Source: Muribaculaceae bacterium Isolate-037 (Harlan) (GTDB lineage: Bacteria > Bacteroidota > Bacteroidia > Bacteroidales > Muribaculaceae). From it: a DNA stretch of 64,000 nt. The position numbers and the translations under genes are program-made. The stretch covers positions 1 to 64,000 of the forward strand of contig RIAZ01000005.1 in assembly GCA_003762615.1 (NCBI GenBank). The letters are read 5' to 3'. Below are positions 7,802 through 15,132 of the stretch, piece after piece (the first letter of the stretch is position 1; each line of letters starts with the position of its first letter). Under the pieces are notes generated by a model. It worked only from the letters and a program-made list of their open reading frames with translations. It was not told the origin of the DNA and searched no databases.

Positions 7802-8710
7802 ATGTACACGTCCGGATTCACACTGATATACAAGGATGAGGAACTTGACTGGCTCTTTCAGCATCCGAAAAAATTTTGTTGGTGGCTGTGGTTGAGAAAC
7901 CATGCCGCCTCGAAGCCCTGCATTCAAGGTGCGGGAGCCACCGGCATCGTCGTTCATCTTCAATATGGAGAAGTTGCACCTACACTGTCATACCTCAAAA
8001 GGGTATGGAATGCCGATGAGCGATCAATCGCCGGTTTCCTCTCCGACCTTGAAGAGGAGGGTCGGATTACATTCCGTGAAGAGAAGGGAATCCGCATAAT
8101 CAAGATTGTGCAGTATGAGAGGTTCTCTCCTCCTGCCGGCTATTTTCAGCGAAAAACCAGAGGTGGTATGTCGGGCGGCTTGTCGGGTGGGATGTCTGAT
8201 GACATGCAAGATGAGAAGTACCACGAGCTGCATAATGAACCGTTGGCCGGGGTGTCGGATGAAATGGACGGTCAGATACGGGTAAATATAATAAATAAAA
8301 AAACTAATAAACAGGAAAATACTTTCTCTGATTCTTCCGCGCGAGAAAGGAGTTTTTATGAAGATTTAAAAAAATCAGATATGACCATTGAGCAAATGCT
8401 TTACAGCTTGAAGCCGGAAAACGGCAAAGAGGGTTTGATGCAGATGCTCGATGAGTTCATCAACTACTGCCTTGGCGCAGAAGATTACCATGACTCGTTC
8501 AAGGGCTTCAAACAGCACTTCATGAACTGGTCACGGGTCCAGATTCGACAAAACTCAAATGTAAAATCTAAATCAACACAAAATGGACAACAAGAAAAAG
8601 GGGCCGGCCAAACAAACGTCGCCCGACGCAGAGGTTCTGAAGGCAGCGCGAGAACTGCCGCAGACTACGAAAAGCCGTTTTCGCCTCCTGCTGGAGCCGA
8701 AGACGATTGA
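7802..8710 (+). CDS. DnaD-like replication initiation protein
   Basis: A 302-residue protein with the layout of phage and ICE replication organisers. The N-terminal domain (about 1-115) has a winged-helix look (LSYLKRVWNADERSIAGFLS then LEEEGRITFREEKGIRIIKI). A Gly/Ser/Asp linker follows, then a conserved helical block near 220-255 (MLDEFINYCLGAEDYHDSFK, FKQHFMNWSRVQI) like the C-terminal domain of Bacteroidetes DnaD-type proteins. The start at 7802 is preferred over 7784 because AAAGGA precedes it and it does not overlap the upstream gene. The next gene starts 128 bases inside its low-complexity tail. It probably recruits the two DnaC-like ATPases that follow. Confidence 0.65.
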   Translation: MYTSGFTLIYKDEELDWLFQHPKKFCWWLWLRNHAASKPCIQGAGATGIVVHLQYGEVAPTLSYLKRVWNADERSIAGFLSDLEEEGRITFREEKGIRIIKIVQYERFSPPAGYFQRKTRGGMSGGLSGGMSDDMQDEKYHELHNEPLAGVSDEMDGQIRVNIINKKTNKQENTFSDSSARERSFYEDLKKSDMTIEQMLYSLKPENGKEGLMQMLDEFINYCLGAEDYHDSFKGFKQHFMNWSRVQIRQNSNVKSKSTQNGQQEKGAGQTNVARRRGSEGSARTAADYEKPFSPPAGAEDD

Positions 8711-9284
8711 AGAAGTTCTCACCCGCTGCTTTTATGCAGTTGGCAGTGAAAGAGGCACAGAGATTGTCATTGACGAATGTGACAAGAGAGCACTCGTTCA
8801 CATCGCTGAAATGCTGACACATCCGGAGTCTCTCATAGGATTTGTCTTCTCCGGCTCGTATGATTCGGGCAAGACAACATTCATGCTGGTCTTCCAAAAG
8901 TTTCTCTGTCTGTTGAAAAAACATCCAAAAGCATGGAAGTATCAGGAAATCAACTCGTTGGATTGTAAATTCATCCGAGCCGAGGAATTTCGGTACTCCT
9001 TGGCTTCCTACGAGACATTCGAGGAAGCGGCAAAAGCGCCGGTGCTCTTCCTTGACAACCTTGGTTACGAGGAGGAATGCACAAATGAGCGACTTGCCAA
9101 AACTTTGGTCAAGACACTTATCCGGTTCAGGTCTGACAATAGGCTTCTAACACTGATTGCCACGCCGTTTGACCCACAGACAATCCGAGAGACCTATGGC
9201 ATCGAGGTAGCCCACAGACTTTTTACGGACTATTTCTGGTGCGATTGTTTCAGAGTTGAATCCAGCAACACGAAGCATCCATGA
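8583..9284 (+). CDS. DnaC-like AAA+ ATPase, first copy
   Basis: A 233-residue P-loop ATPase of the helicase-loader/IstB type. Walker A is FSGSYDSGKTT (about 89-99), an unusual form with Tyr-Asp in the loop. Walker B is PVLFLDNLGYEEE (about 152-164). The first 40 residues are basic and polar. Its start lies 128 bases inside the preceding gene in another frame, a long overlap that could mean coupling or that a start further downstream is used. Its stop overlaps the next ATPase by ATGA. The role would be loading the replicative helicase on element DNA. Confidence 0.78.
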   Translation: MDNKKKGPAKQTSPDAEVLKAARELPQTTKSRFRLLLEPKTIEEVLTRCFYAVGSERGTEIVIDECDKRALVHIAEMLTHPESLIGFVFSGSYDSGKTTFMLVFQKFLCLLKKHPKAWKYQEINSLDCKFIRAEEFRYSLASYETFEEAAKAPVLFLDNLGYEEECTNERLAKTLVKTLIRFRSDNRLLTLIATPFDPQTIRETYGIEVAHRLFTDYFWCDCFRVESSNTKHP

Positions 9285-10000
9285 GAAAGCAAGAATCACA
9301 GTCGCTCAGTGACATACTCGGTGAGTTCGGTATTACAGAGACCGAACTTACCGACCAGGTCGCTGCGGTCAAAGCGATGCACAAGATGGCCCCGTGTTTC
9401 CGCTTCAATCTCCCTCCAAGGGATGCCTACCTCATGTTGTACAAACTATACCAGGAGGAAGTGCTGGAGCGCTACGGCGACTTCATCAGTGATGACAATA
9501 CCAAAGAGGTGGTTGCCAAGGTCATACAACATTTGACCCAACCATATCCGCAATCGGGCATGATGCTCTGCGGCGTGCCCGGCAACGGCAAGACCACGCT
9601 TGCCAAAGCTATCCTGAAGATGGCTCGGCAGCTCAACAGCAAAAGGGGCTTCGACTATATGGGAGAATACTTTGAGTTTGGGTGGCGGTTCATCACTGCC
9701 ACTGAGGTCTGCGAGTATTACAAGAATCAAGAAGACAGCCAGATACTCAAACTCAAAAACATACCATTGTTGGTCATAGATGACTTGGGCGAGGAACCGT
9801 GTGAGGTCTTGTCATTTGGCACTCCAGCTCATCCTGTAAGGCGATTGATAGAGAAACGCTATGAGACATTGAGTTTCACAATCATCACTACCAATCTTGT
9901 GTCCGATGATCTGTTCAAGCAATATGGCTGGAGGGTCGTTGACCGCATACAGGAAATATACACAAAAATCATTCACCCCGGTAAATCTTACAGAAAATGA
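9281..10000 (+). CDS. DnaC-like AAA+ ATPase, second copy
   Basis: A 239-residue ATPase of the same superfamily as its upstream neighbour but clearly diverged. Walker A is LCGVPGNGKTTLAKAI (about 94-110). Walker B is IPLLVIDDLGEEP (about 160-172), and FTIITTNLVSDDLFKQYGWR near 200-220 matches sensor 1 and the following helix of DnaC proteins. It is coupled by ATGA overlaps on both sides. Two such proteins in tandem may form a hetero-oligomeric loader, or one may serve replication and the other another partner. The family call is firm; the division of labour is unknown. Confidence 0.85.
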   Translation: MRKQESQSLSDILGEFGITETELTDQVAAVKAMHKMAPCFRFNLPPRDAYLMLYKLYQEEVLERYGDFISDDNTKEVVAKVIQHLTQPYPQSGMMLCGVPGNGKTTLAKAILKMARQLNSKRGFDYMGEYFEFGWRFITATEVCEYYKNQEDSQILKLKNIPLLVIDDLGEEPCEVLSFGTPAHPVRRLIEKRYETLSFTIITTNLVSDDLFKQYGWRVVDRIQEIYTKIIHPGKSYRK

Positions 10001-10578
10001 AACTGATAAATCTCAGACAGTTCCGCAAGGAACAAGGCTTGACGCAAAAACAGTTTGCAGAGTCAATGAAGATTCCCCAAAGTACGGTCTCCTATCTGGA
10101 GAACGGGCGGCAGGAAGTGACAGACTATCTGCTTTCACGGATAGCCAAGCATTACCATGTGGACAACATCGAGGATTATGTCTATGAACGCGACTCATTC
10201 GTAGACCCGCGATGTGTGCAGTCTTTAATGGACCATTCCTTCATGCAGAGATATGACGGGGATTGGAACAACGTGACTCCAATCGACATAATAGAGGGCT
10301 TTCCCATAATCTGCAAGATTGGTCGGGTATCATTAAGCAAGGATGGTATCATCCTTATCGACCGCAACAAAGGGTTGGGTTACAGACTTACGCCCTTGAT
10401 AATTCGCCCCGACGAGTTTGAAGATTCAAGTCTTCTCTACAGGCTCACTACAAAGGAATGGTTCGACGATGAATTGTTTGAAGACTTCAAACGGGCCTAC
10501 TTCATCTGTTGTAAACTCGCCGAAATCCATCCAATGAGGCAGATCTCTGATAGCAAACCACCCAAAACAGGTGTATGA
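9997..10578 (+). CDS. XRE-family transcriptional regulator with C-terminal domain
   Basis: A 193-residue regulator. Residues 1-65 form a Cro/CI-type HTH (FRKEQGLTQKQFAESMKIPQ, STVSYLENGRQEV), a very clear match. The remaining 125 residues are an unrecognised acidic domain with several Trp and Phe residues, possibly for sensing or oligomerisation. It is coupled by ATGA overlap to the DnaC-like genes. A perfect 11-bp palindrome begins 6 bases after its stop, directly upstream of the rloA/rloB promoter, so it may control the defence pair as well as its own operon. That target is inferred from position. Confidence 0.85.
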   Translation: MKLINLRQFRKEQGLTQKQFAESMKIPQSTVSYLENGRQEVTDYLLSRIAKHYHVDNIEDYVYERDSFVDPRCVQSLMDHSFMQRYDGDWNNVTPIDIIEGFPIICKIGRVSLSKDGIILIDRNKGLGYRLTPLIIRPDEFEDSSLLYRLTTKEWFDDELFEDFKRAYFICCKLAEIHPMRQISDSKPPKTGV

Positions 10579-10583
10579 TAGCT

Positions 10584-10642
10584 GTTTTGTGAGAAAATAT
10601 CTCACAAAACAAACTCTGTTTGAAAAATTATTGTTATCTTTG
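10584..10642 (+). promoter_or_regulatory. Palindrome and promoter of the rloA-rloB pair
   Basis: GTTTTGTGAGA (10584-10594) and TCTCACAAAAC (10600-10610) are perfect inverted arms with a 5-base spacer. TATCTTTG (10635-10642) is a consensus -7 box, 24 bases before the rloA start codon. The palindrome lies where a -33 region and an operator would sit. It could also act as a terminator for the XRE gene, but no T-run follows. Confidence 0.6.
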
Positions 10643-10665
10643 CATAACGAAAAACAAATAGAGCC

Positions 10666-11865
10666 ATGTTAGTAAACTTCACATTCAAGAATTTCCGGTC
10701 GTTTCGGGATGAGATGACCCTCTCAATGGAGGCTGCTTCCATTCAGGAGTTGGCCGGTTCGGTTGTGCCGGCGGCAGACGAGAATCTTCTTCCTGTAGCC
10801 GTGATGTATGGTGCCAACTCAAGTGGCAAAAGCAATGTGCTCAAAGCATTGAGGGCCATGCGCGACGTGCTGCTCAACTCCGTCAAGTTGAATCCCAAGG
10901 ACAAACTTGATGCTGAGCCGTTCTGCCTGAACATGACCTCCGGTGATGAACCGACATCCTTTGAAATTCAGTTTACTATCGGTGAATCCAAGTATCGCTA
11001 CGGTTTCGACTACAACGCCGAAGCAATTCTCAACGAATGGCTCTATGAGAAGCGAAAAGGAGAGCGTGAATTTGAATTGTTCCTCCGTAGTGGCGACGAG
11101 TTCAAGATTTCAAAGACCCGTTTCAGCGAGGGCATCGGCAAACAGGATTCCACTCCGGCCAATAGATTGTTCGTATCTCTCGTGGCCCAGCTCAACGGCA
11201 AGGTGTCACAGGCAATCCTCGACTGGTTCACCAATATGGACTACATGTCGGGGATGGATGGCAAAGAATATGTTGGCAAGACATTGAAAATGTTGATGTA
11301 CAACCAGGAAGGAGGTGATGAAGTAATGCGCCTCTTTGAGCAGACAAACCTAGGTTTTCACGGCATTGAAGTAAACGCCAAATTGGATGACAAGTTTTCG
11401 CTAGACTCCAAGACGATTCATAACATCTTCAATGAGGATGGCACCGTCGTCGAGCAGCGCAGTTTTCCCACTGACAAAATGGAATCGGAGGGCACCAAGA
11501 AACTCATCGAGATTGCCGGACCAATCTTCGATGCCATTCTTAACGGAAAGGTTTTGATTGTAGATGAGCTGGATGCCAAACTACATCCGTTCCTCACCAG
11601 AAAAATCATCGGACTTTTTATGGACAAGGAAATCAACAAAAAGAGTGCACAGCTTATTTTTGCCACCCACGACACCAATCTGCTGAATCTCCAGTACCTA
11701 CGCCGCGACCAGATTTGGTTCACCGAGAAAGATAAGACCGATTCCTCGGAACTTTACTCATTGGTGGAGTTCCGCGATGATGCCGGCAACAAGGTACGCA
11801 ATGACCGCAATATTGAAAAAGACTACATCAATGGTCGCTACGGTGCCATTCCTTTTATGAACTGA
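10666..11865 (+). CDS. rloA: RloA-type AAA15 ATPase, phage-defence component
   Basis: A 399-residue ABC/AAA15 ATPase (COG1106 type), the ATPase partner in RloA-RloB (AbiL-like) defence. The N-terminus has the typical NFTFKNFRSFRDEMTLSM strand, then Walker A YGANSSGKS (about 48-57). The second ATPase half holds Walker B VLIVDELDAKLHP (about 294-306) and the switch histidine FATHDTNLL (about 331-339). No coiled-coil of SMC length is present. It is followed after 1 base by rloB. Related two-gene systems (AbiL; by analogy PARIS) abort infection when the ATPase senses a phage cue. The trigger here is not knowable from sequence. Confidence 0.88.
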   Translation: MLVNFTFKNFRSFRDEMTLSMEAASIQELAGSVVPAADENLLPVAVMYGANSSGKSNVLKALRAMRDVLLNSVKLNPKDKLDAEPFCLNMTSGDEPTSFEIQFTIGESKYRYGFDYNAEAILNEWLYEKRKGEREFELFLRSGDEFKISKTRFSEGIGKQDSTPANRLFVSLVAQLNGKVSQAILDWFTNMDYMSGMDGKEYVGKTLKMLMYNQEGGDEVMRLFEQTNLGFHGIEVNAKLDDKFSLDSKTIHNIFNEDGTVVEQRSFPTDKMESEGTKKLIEIAGPIFDAILNGKVLIVDELDAKLHPFLTRKIIGLFMDKEINKKSAQLIFATHDTNLLNLQYLRRDQIWFTEKDKTDSSELYSLVEFRDDAGNKVRNDRNIEKDYINGRYGAIPFMN

Positions 11866-11866
11866 T

Positions 11867-12559
11867 ATGGGACAGTTGCCGAAATCCAAGATAGAGCAGC
11901 TCAAACGCGAAAAGCGTGAGGCAAAGGCTGCAAAGAAACGCAAAGTTGCCACGCGCGACAAGATTGTGCGTTTCCTGATTGTATGTGAGGGTGAGCGTAC
12001 TGAGCCGAATTATTTCAAGGGATTAGTCAAAGACCGCTACTCGGAGGTGCGCTCCGAAGAAATTGTAGGCGAAGGAAAATCCACCTGTGCATTAGTAAAG
12101 AAGACAGAGGAAATCCGGTCACGCCTTGAACACCAACGACAGCTGCGGTTCGACCGTGTATGGGTAGTGTTTGACAAGGATGACTTCAACGACTTCAATG
12201 AGGCTATAGCGCTTGCAAAGAGCAAAGGCTATATGCCAGGCTGGAGCAACGAAGCGTTTGAGTTGTGGTATCTGTTTCATTTCGTTTATCTCGACAGTGC
12301 CATCAGCCGAGCTGACTACATAAAGAAACTCGAAAACGAGATTCAGAAGAAGCCCGGCTACGAAGAGTATCGATACAAGAAGAATGACAAAGGGATATAC
12401 GCTTTACTCCAAAGCATTGGCAGTGAGACATTGGCAAAAGAAAGAGCGGCGAGGCTGCGCGAGTTCTTTATAGAATCGGTGGACTATAAATCGCATAAGC
12501 CATCTACAACTGTTGATTTGCTGGTTGAGGAACTGGAGCATCCCGAAAAGTTGCTCTAA
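11867..12559 (+). CDS. rloB: RloB family protein (TOPRIM-like effector)
   Basis: A 230-residue RloB-family protein. After a basic Lys/Arg-rich start, the strand FLIVCEGERTEPNYF (about 36-50) carries the acidic Glu expected of TOPRIM-like nucleases. RVWVVFDKDDFNDFNEAIAL (about 101-120) supplies the Asp-x-Asp cluster, and EAFELWYLFHF (about 128-138) is a signature of the family. It is the likely toxic effector held or activated by the RloA ATPase encoded just before it. A terminator hairpin follows. Known AbiLii proteins belong to this family; nuclease activity is inferred. Confidence 0.87.
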   Translation: MGQLPKSKIEQLKREKREAKAAKKRKVATRDKIVRFLIVCEGERTEPNYFKGLVKDRYSEVRSEEIVGEGKSTCALVKKTEEIRSRLEHQRQLRFDRVWVVFDKDDFNDFNEAIALAKSKGYMPGWSNEAFELWYLFHFVYLDSAISRADYIKKLENEIQKKPGYEEYRYKKNDKGIYALLQSIGSETLAKERAARLREFFIESVDYKSHKPSTTVDLLVEELEHPEKLL

Positions 12560-12589
12560 CATATAAGAGGCAATAGAGACAAAATAAGG

Positions 12590-12628
12590 CAAACCCCTGG
12601 GCGGTCGGTGTGATTGCTCAGGGGTTTG
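12590..12628. terminator. Shared terminator between rloB and the 12635 gene
   Basis: CAAACCCCTG (12590-12599) and CAGGGGTTTG (12619-12628) pair perfectly over 10 bp. It lies between two convergent genes and probably works in both directions. Confidence 0.7.
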
Positions 12629-12634
12629 TTGCGT

Positions 12635-13195
12635 TCAGACCTCCTTATATTCGTGGAGATAGATGTAGGACTCGCCATCCTCGCCCCAAGCGAGATTGAG
12701 GGCTTCGACATCATCTGCGGTGATGATGTTGGTATCGGAAATCTTCTCGATGTAGCGGAAAGCCTCGTCAATGGTCTCAAAGTATTCGTGGAGATAATCG
12801 CCTTTCGGTGGCAGGGCATCCACATAATAGTTGTCGGGGAACCATCTGTGTTCGGGGTGGTCGCGTTTGAGGTAGACCTCGCATCCCGGCTCTTCTGCGA
12901 TGAAGTAGGCTTGAAGCGTCTTGAACTTCGAGCAGATGAAATCCCAAGCCTCGTAAATAGGCTCCCAAGCGGACTCTTGATGGAAGCGGATGCAGTTGCT
13001 CTCGCGGTCGAGGTCATCCCACCAACCTCTTACATAAAGGTGTTCTGGGATAGAGCCGTTGAGTTCTTTGACTATGTGACCCACCCGGTTGCCGTTCTCC
13101 TTTTCCTTTTCAAGTTTGAGCATAAGGGCGTAGAGGGTGTCAAGCTCGGAAGCGTCGCCTGTGATACGATAAGTGCTGTCGCAATAGTTAGCCAT
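12635..13195 (-). CDS. YubB/Api92-like hypothetical protein
   Basis: A 186-residue soluble acidic protein. The opening MANYCDSTYRITGDASELDT resembles the ferredoxin-like (DUF1281/YubB type) proteins found on conjugative plasmids and elements, which begin with a similar MANWC.N.L.V.G pattern. The rest is rich in Tyr, Trp and acidic residues (RGWWDDLDRES, WFPDNYYVDALPPKGDYLHE). It is a lone minus-strand gene between the defence pair and the structured RNA. Function is unknown even in the family, and the family call is tentative. Confidence 0.6.
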   Translation of the reverse strand: MANYCDSTYRITGDASELDTLYALMLKLEKEKENGNRVGHIVKELNGSIPEHLYVRGWWDDLDRESNCIRFHQESAWEPIYEAWDFICSKFKTLQAYFIAEEPGCEVYLKRDHPEHRWFPDNYYVDALPPKGDYLHEYFETIDEAFRYIEKISDTNIITADDVEALNLAWGEDGESYIYLHEYKEV

Positions 13196-13226
13196 ATCAT
13201 TAAGATTTTAAATTGTTGAACTGATT

Positions 13227-13258
13227 TTTGATTTCTTCCCTCACTTTAAGAACCTTTG
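13227..13258 (+). promoter_or_regulatory. Promoter for the structured RNA
   Basis: TTTG (13227-13230), a 20-base spacer and AACCTTTG (13251-13258) match the Bacteroidetes -33/-7 pair with one mismatch. The predicted start, a few bases downstream, coincides with the first helix of the RNA at 13262. Confidence 0.55.
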
Positions 13259-13261
13259 TTC

Positions 13262-13440
13262 CTCCGTGAGAGCCAAGTTTTATACGCAACCAATATCAGC
13301 GTAAAGAGGCATATCCGACAAGGGTTTTGAAGAAACACCGCCTGCCCTTGGCATTATGCTCCGCTGATAACTTCGCGGTTAAAACTATCTCACGGGGAAC
13401 TGGGCTTCAACAATCACGATTGAAGCAGGTCGTGCCAAAA
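13262..13440 (+). ncRNA. Putative structured RNA with three nested helices
   Basis: Outer helix: CTCCGTGAGA (13262-13271) pairs with TCTCACGGGG (13388-13397). Middle helix: TATCAGCG (13294-13301) pairs with CGCTGATA (13362-13369). Inner helix: CAAGGGT (13319-13325) pairs with GCCCTTG (13344-13350). A separate perfect 7-bp hairpin GCTTCAA/TTGAAGC follows at 13404-13426. Two of the pairs are G-U only when read on the plus strand, which supports plus orientation, and a promoter ends just before the first helix. No protein is encoded in the interval. It could be a regulator of the downstream tra operon, as the small RNA RteR is in CTnDOT, a long leader, or a 6S-like RNA. I do not recognise the family; the 3' end is approximate. 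Confidence 0.6.
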
Positions 13441-13572
13441 TGTAGTGCCTATAATATGATTTGCATAAACAGTCTTAAATAAAAGGCTGACAATCAGCGA
13501 ATAATTCCAGATTACACATTTATCCTTTTCCTTTGCATCACAATTTTGAAAGATGAACTAAAAAACAAATTC

Positions 13573-14052
13573 ATGAGCGCATTTGGAATATTCGCATTGA
13601 TACTTACCATCGCCTACATCATATACTTCATTGTAGTGATTGTACGCGATGTCGCGGCTGGCCGCAAGTCGGGCGACGACAGTTCGCAGACCGAGACTTT
13701 CGACACATCATTCATGGAAGAGCAATCCGTGCAAGTAACGGAAACCCGGGAAGGCTTCTCAGTCGGCAATCAGGAGATTGCCGCGACTCCCGTCGCCGAG
13801 GTTGCCGGAAATATCACGGAAGAACCGGATGACAAAAGTGCCGAGGCGGAGGCGTTGAAGGTCAAGTTGGCCGAGACAATGCCGGAAGCGGTGGAAATGA
13901 TAGCCGAGGTAAGCCTCGACGAGAACGAGATGATGGACAGAATTCAGGGATATAGTGCCGCCCCCGATGCCGGAAATATCTGGGTAAAGCGCATCCCCGC
14001 CGAGAAAGACATTTCGACGGATAACGATGCGGGCGGCTTGGACCATTATTAA
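13573..14052 (+). CDS. Membrane-anchored protein at the head of the tra operon
   Basis: A 159-residue single-pass protein from the ATG at 13573. A TTG at 13546 would add 9 residues. One membrane helix (about 3-25, FGIFALILTIAYIIYFIVVIV) is followed by a long acidic, disordered-looking tail rich in Glu, Ala and Val. The gene end overlaps the next reading frame by 26 bases. Position before the TraE-like genes corresponds to the small membrane proteins at the start of Bacteroidales tra operons. A role in assembling the secretion channel is inferred only from context. Confidence 0.6.
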   Translation: MSAFGIFALILTIAYIIYFIVVIVRDVAAGRKSGDDSSQTETFDTSFMEEQSVQVTETREGFSVGNQEIAATPVAEVAGNITEEPDDKSAEAEALKVKLAETMPEAVEMIAEVSLDENEMMDRIQGYSAAPDAGNIWVKRIPAEKDISTDNDAGGLDHY

Positions 14053-14377
14053 GAAAGCTCTTCCACAGGGCATCTTCGCCCTGTGTCTCCTATGTGCCGG
14101 CTCCGCATCAGCCAAGTGTGGCGGTGTGGATTACAGCTGGGGAGCGGATGCCCTGGCAAAGCAACATGATTTCGTGGTAACGATGATGCTCTATGTCCTA
14201 TACCTTATATATGCTGTGGCCTCAGTGGTGGTAATCTACGCCTCGTTGCAGATATACATCAAGATGAACACCGGAGAGGACGGTGTGAAGAAAGAGATAA
14301 TGATGGTGGTCGGAGCCTGTCTATTTCTGATAGGCGCATCCACCGTATTCCCGGCTTTCTTTGGATACAGAATCTGA
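14027..14377 (+). CDS. traE: TraE-like DUF4134 protein, first copy
   Basis: A 116-residue DUF4134 protein, the Bacteroidales TraE family, thought to be the VirB2-like pilin or inner-membrane part of the conjugation channel. It has a signal-like helix (about 10-29, LPQGIFALCLLCAGSASA), then two membrane helices (VVTMMLYVLYLIYAVASVVV and IMMVVGACLFLIGASTVF). The connecting loop YIKMNTGEDGVKKE is the family hallmark. A cysteine in KCGGVDYSWG follows the cleavage site. It is a clear paralogue of the next gene. Confidence 0.85.
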   Translation: MRAAWTIIKKALPQGIFALCLLCAGSASAKCGGVDYSWGADALAKQHDFVVTMMLYVLYLIYAVASVVVIYASLQIYIKMNTGEDGVKKEIMMVVGACLFLIGASTVFPAFFGYRI

Positions 14378-14447
14378 TTTATTTGACTTCAATATTTTAA
14401 CATAACCAATCATTTAATTCAAAAACAAACCAAAATTCCCAGATTTT

Positions 14448-14807
14448 ATGTTCAAAAAAATCGCAAACAAGCTCAAGGGCTTCTTCGGAAGCGAGCGTGT
14501 GCAAATGTTCTGCATGATGATGATTGTCGGCTCCGTGGCCATGTTCGCCCAGAACTCGGCCGGCAATTATGAGGCCGGAACCACGGCGCTGTCTACTGTG
14601 ACCGAGGAAATCGCCAAGTATGTCCCCATCGTCGTGAAGCTATGCTACGCCATTGCCGGTGTCGTCGCCATCGTGGGCGCAATCTCGGTCTACATTAAGA
14701 TGAACAACGAGGAGCAGGATGTCAAGAAGTCCATCATGATGATCGTGGGCGCATGTATCTTCCTTGTAGCCGCAGCCCAGGCGCTTCCTCTGTTCTTCGG
14801 TCTCTGA
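14448..14807 (+). CDS. traE: TraE-like DUF4134 protein, second copy
   Basis: A 119-residue paralogue of the preceding gene. The same architecture is visible: a signal/TM helix (FCMMMIVGSVAMFAQNSAG), then two membrane helices around the loop YIKMNNEEQDVKKS, ending in VAAAQALPLFFGL. This copy is closer to the standard TraE of CTnDOT-type elements and is separated from the first copy by a 70-base AT-rich leader that could allow separate expression. Probably the major pilin-like subunit. Confidence 0.88.
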   Translation: MFKKIANKLKGFFGSERVQMFCMMMIVGSVAMFAQNSAGNYEAGTTALSTVTEEIAKYVPIVVKLCYAIAGVVAIVGAISVYIKMNNEEQDVKKSIMMIVGACIFLVAAAQALPLFFGL

Positions 14808-14810
14808 TTC

Positions 14811-15110
14811 ATGACGGCAGCAAGCAAGGAAAGCCATCCTTCATATCCCATGTTCAAGGGGCTTCAGCGGCCTCTTGAACTGATGGGATTGCAGGGGCGG
14901 TATATATACTGGGCTGGTGCTGCAGCCGGTGGATCCATTGTCGGGTTTATTGTCATGTATATCGCTCTTGGATTTGTAGCGGGGCTGATAACGCTTGTGG
15001 TCTTCATCGCAGTGGGCGCATCTTTCATAATGATCAAGCAGCGGAAAGGTCTCCACTCAAAAAAATGTGACAAAGGAGTGTTTGTCTACGCACGTTCAAA
15101 AAGTCTTTAA
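14811..15110 (+). CDS. traF: TraF-like DUF4133 membrane protein
   Basis: A 99-residue DUF4133 protein, the TraF (VirB3-like) component that sits with the VirB4 ATPase in the inner membrane. The N-terminus PMFKGLQRPLELMGLQGRYI is characteristic, and two adjacent membrane helices (AAAGGSIVGFIVMYIALGFV, GLITLVVFIAVGASFIMI) end in a short basic tail. It begins 3 bases after the TraE copy, in the normal tra order E-F-G except that a lipoprotein gene follows before TraG. Confidence 0.87.
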   Translation: MTAASKESHPSYPMFKGLQRPLELMGLQGRYIYWAGAAAGGSIVGFIVMYIALGFVAGLITLVVFIAVGASFIMIKQRKGLHSKKCDKGVFVYARSKSL

Positions 15111-15132
15111 CCAATATTTCAACACCTGTCAG

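Noticed and set aside
12614..13219. Plus-strand frame of 201 codons opposite the 12635 gene
   Set aside because: It is the antisense shadow of the YubB-like gene, which has the more natural protein sequence and a matching terminator.
13262..13440. Group II intron or tmRNA fragment for the structured RNA
   Set aside because: No domain V-like hairpin, tag frame or tRNA-like end is visible; the helices are nested in a single hairpin plus one small stem.
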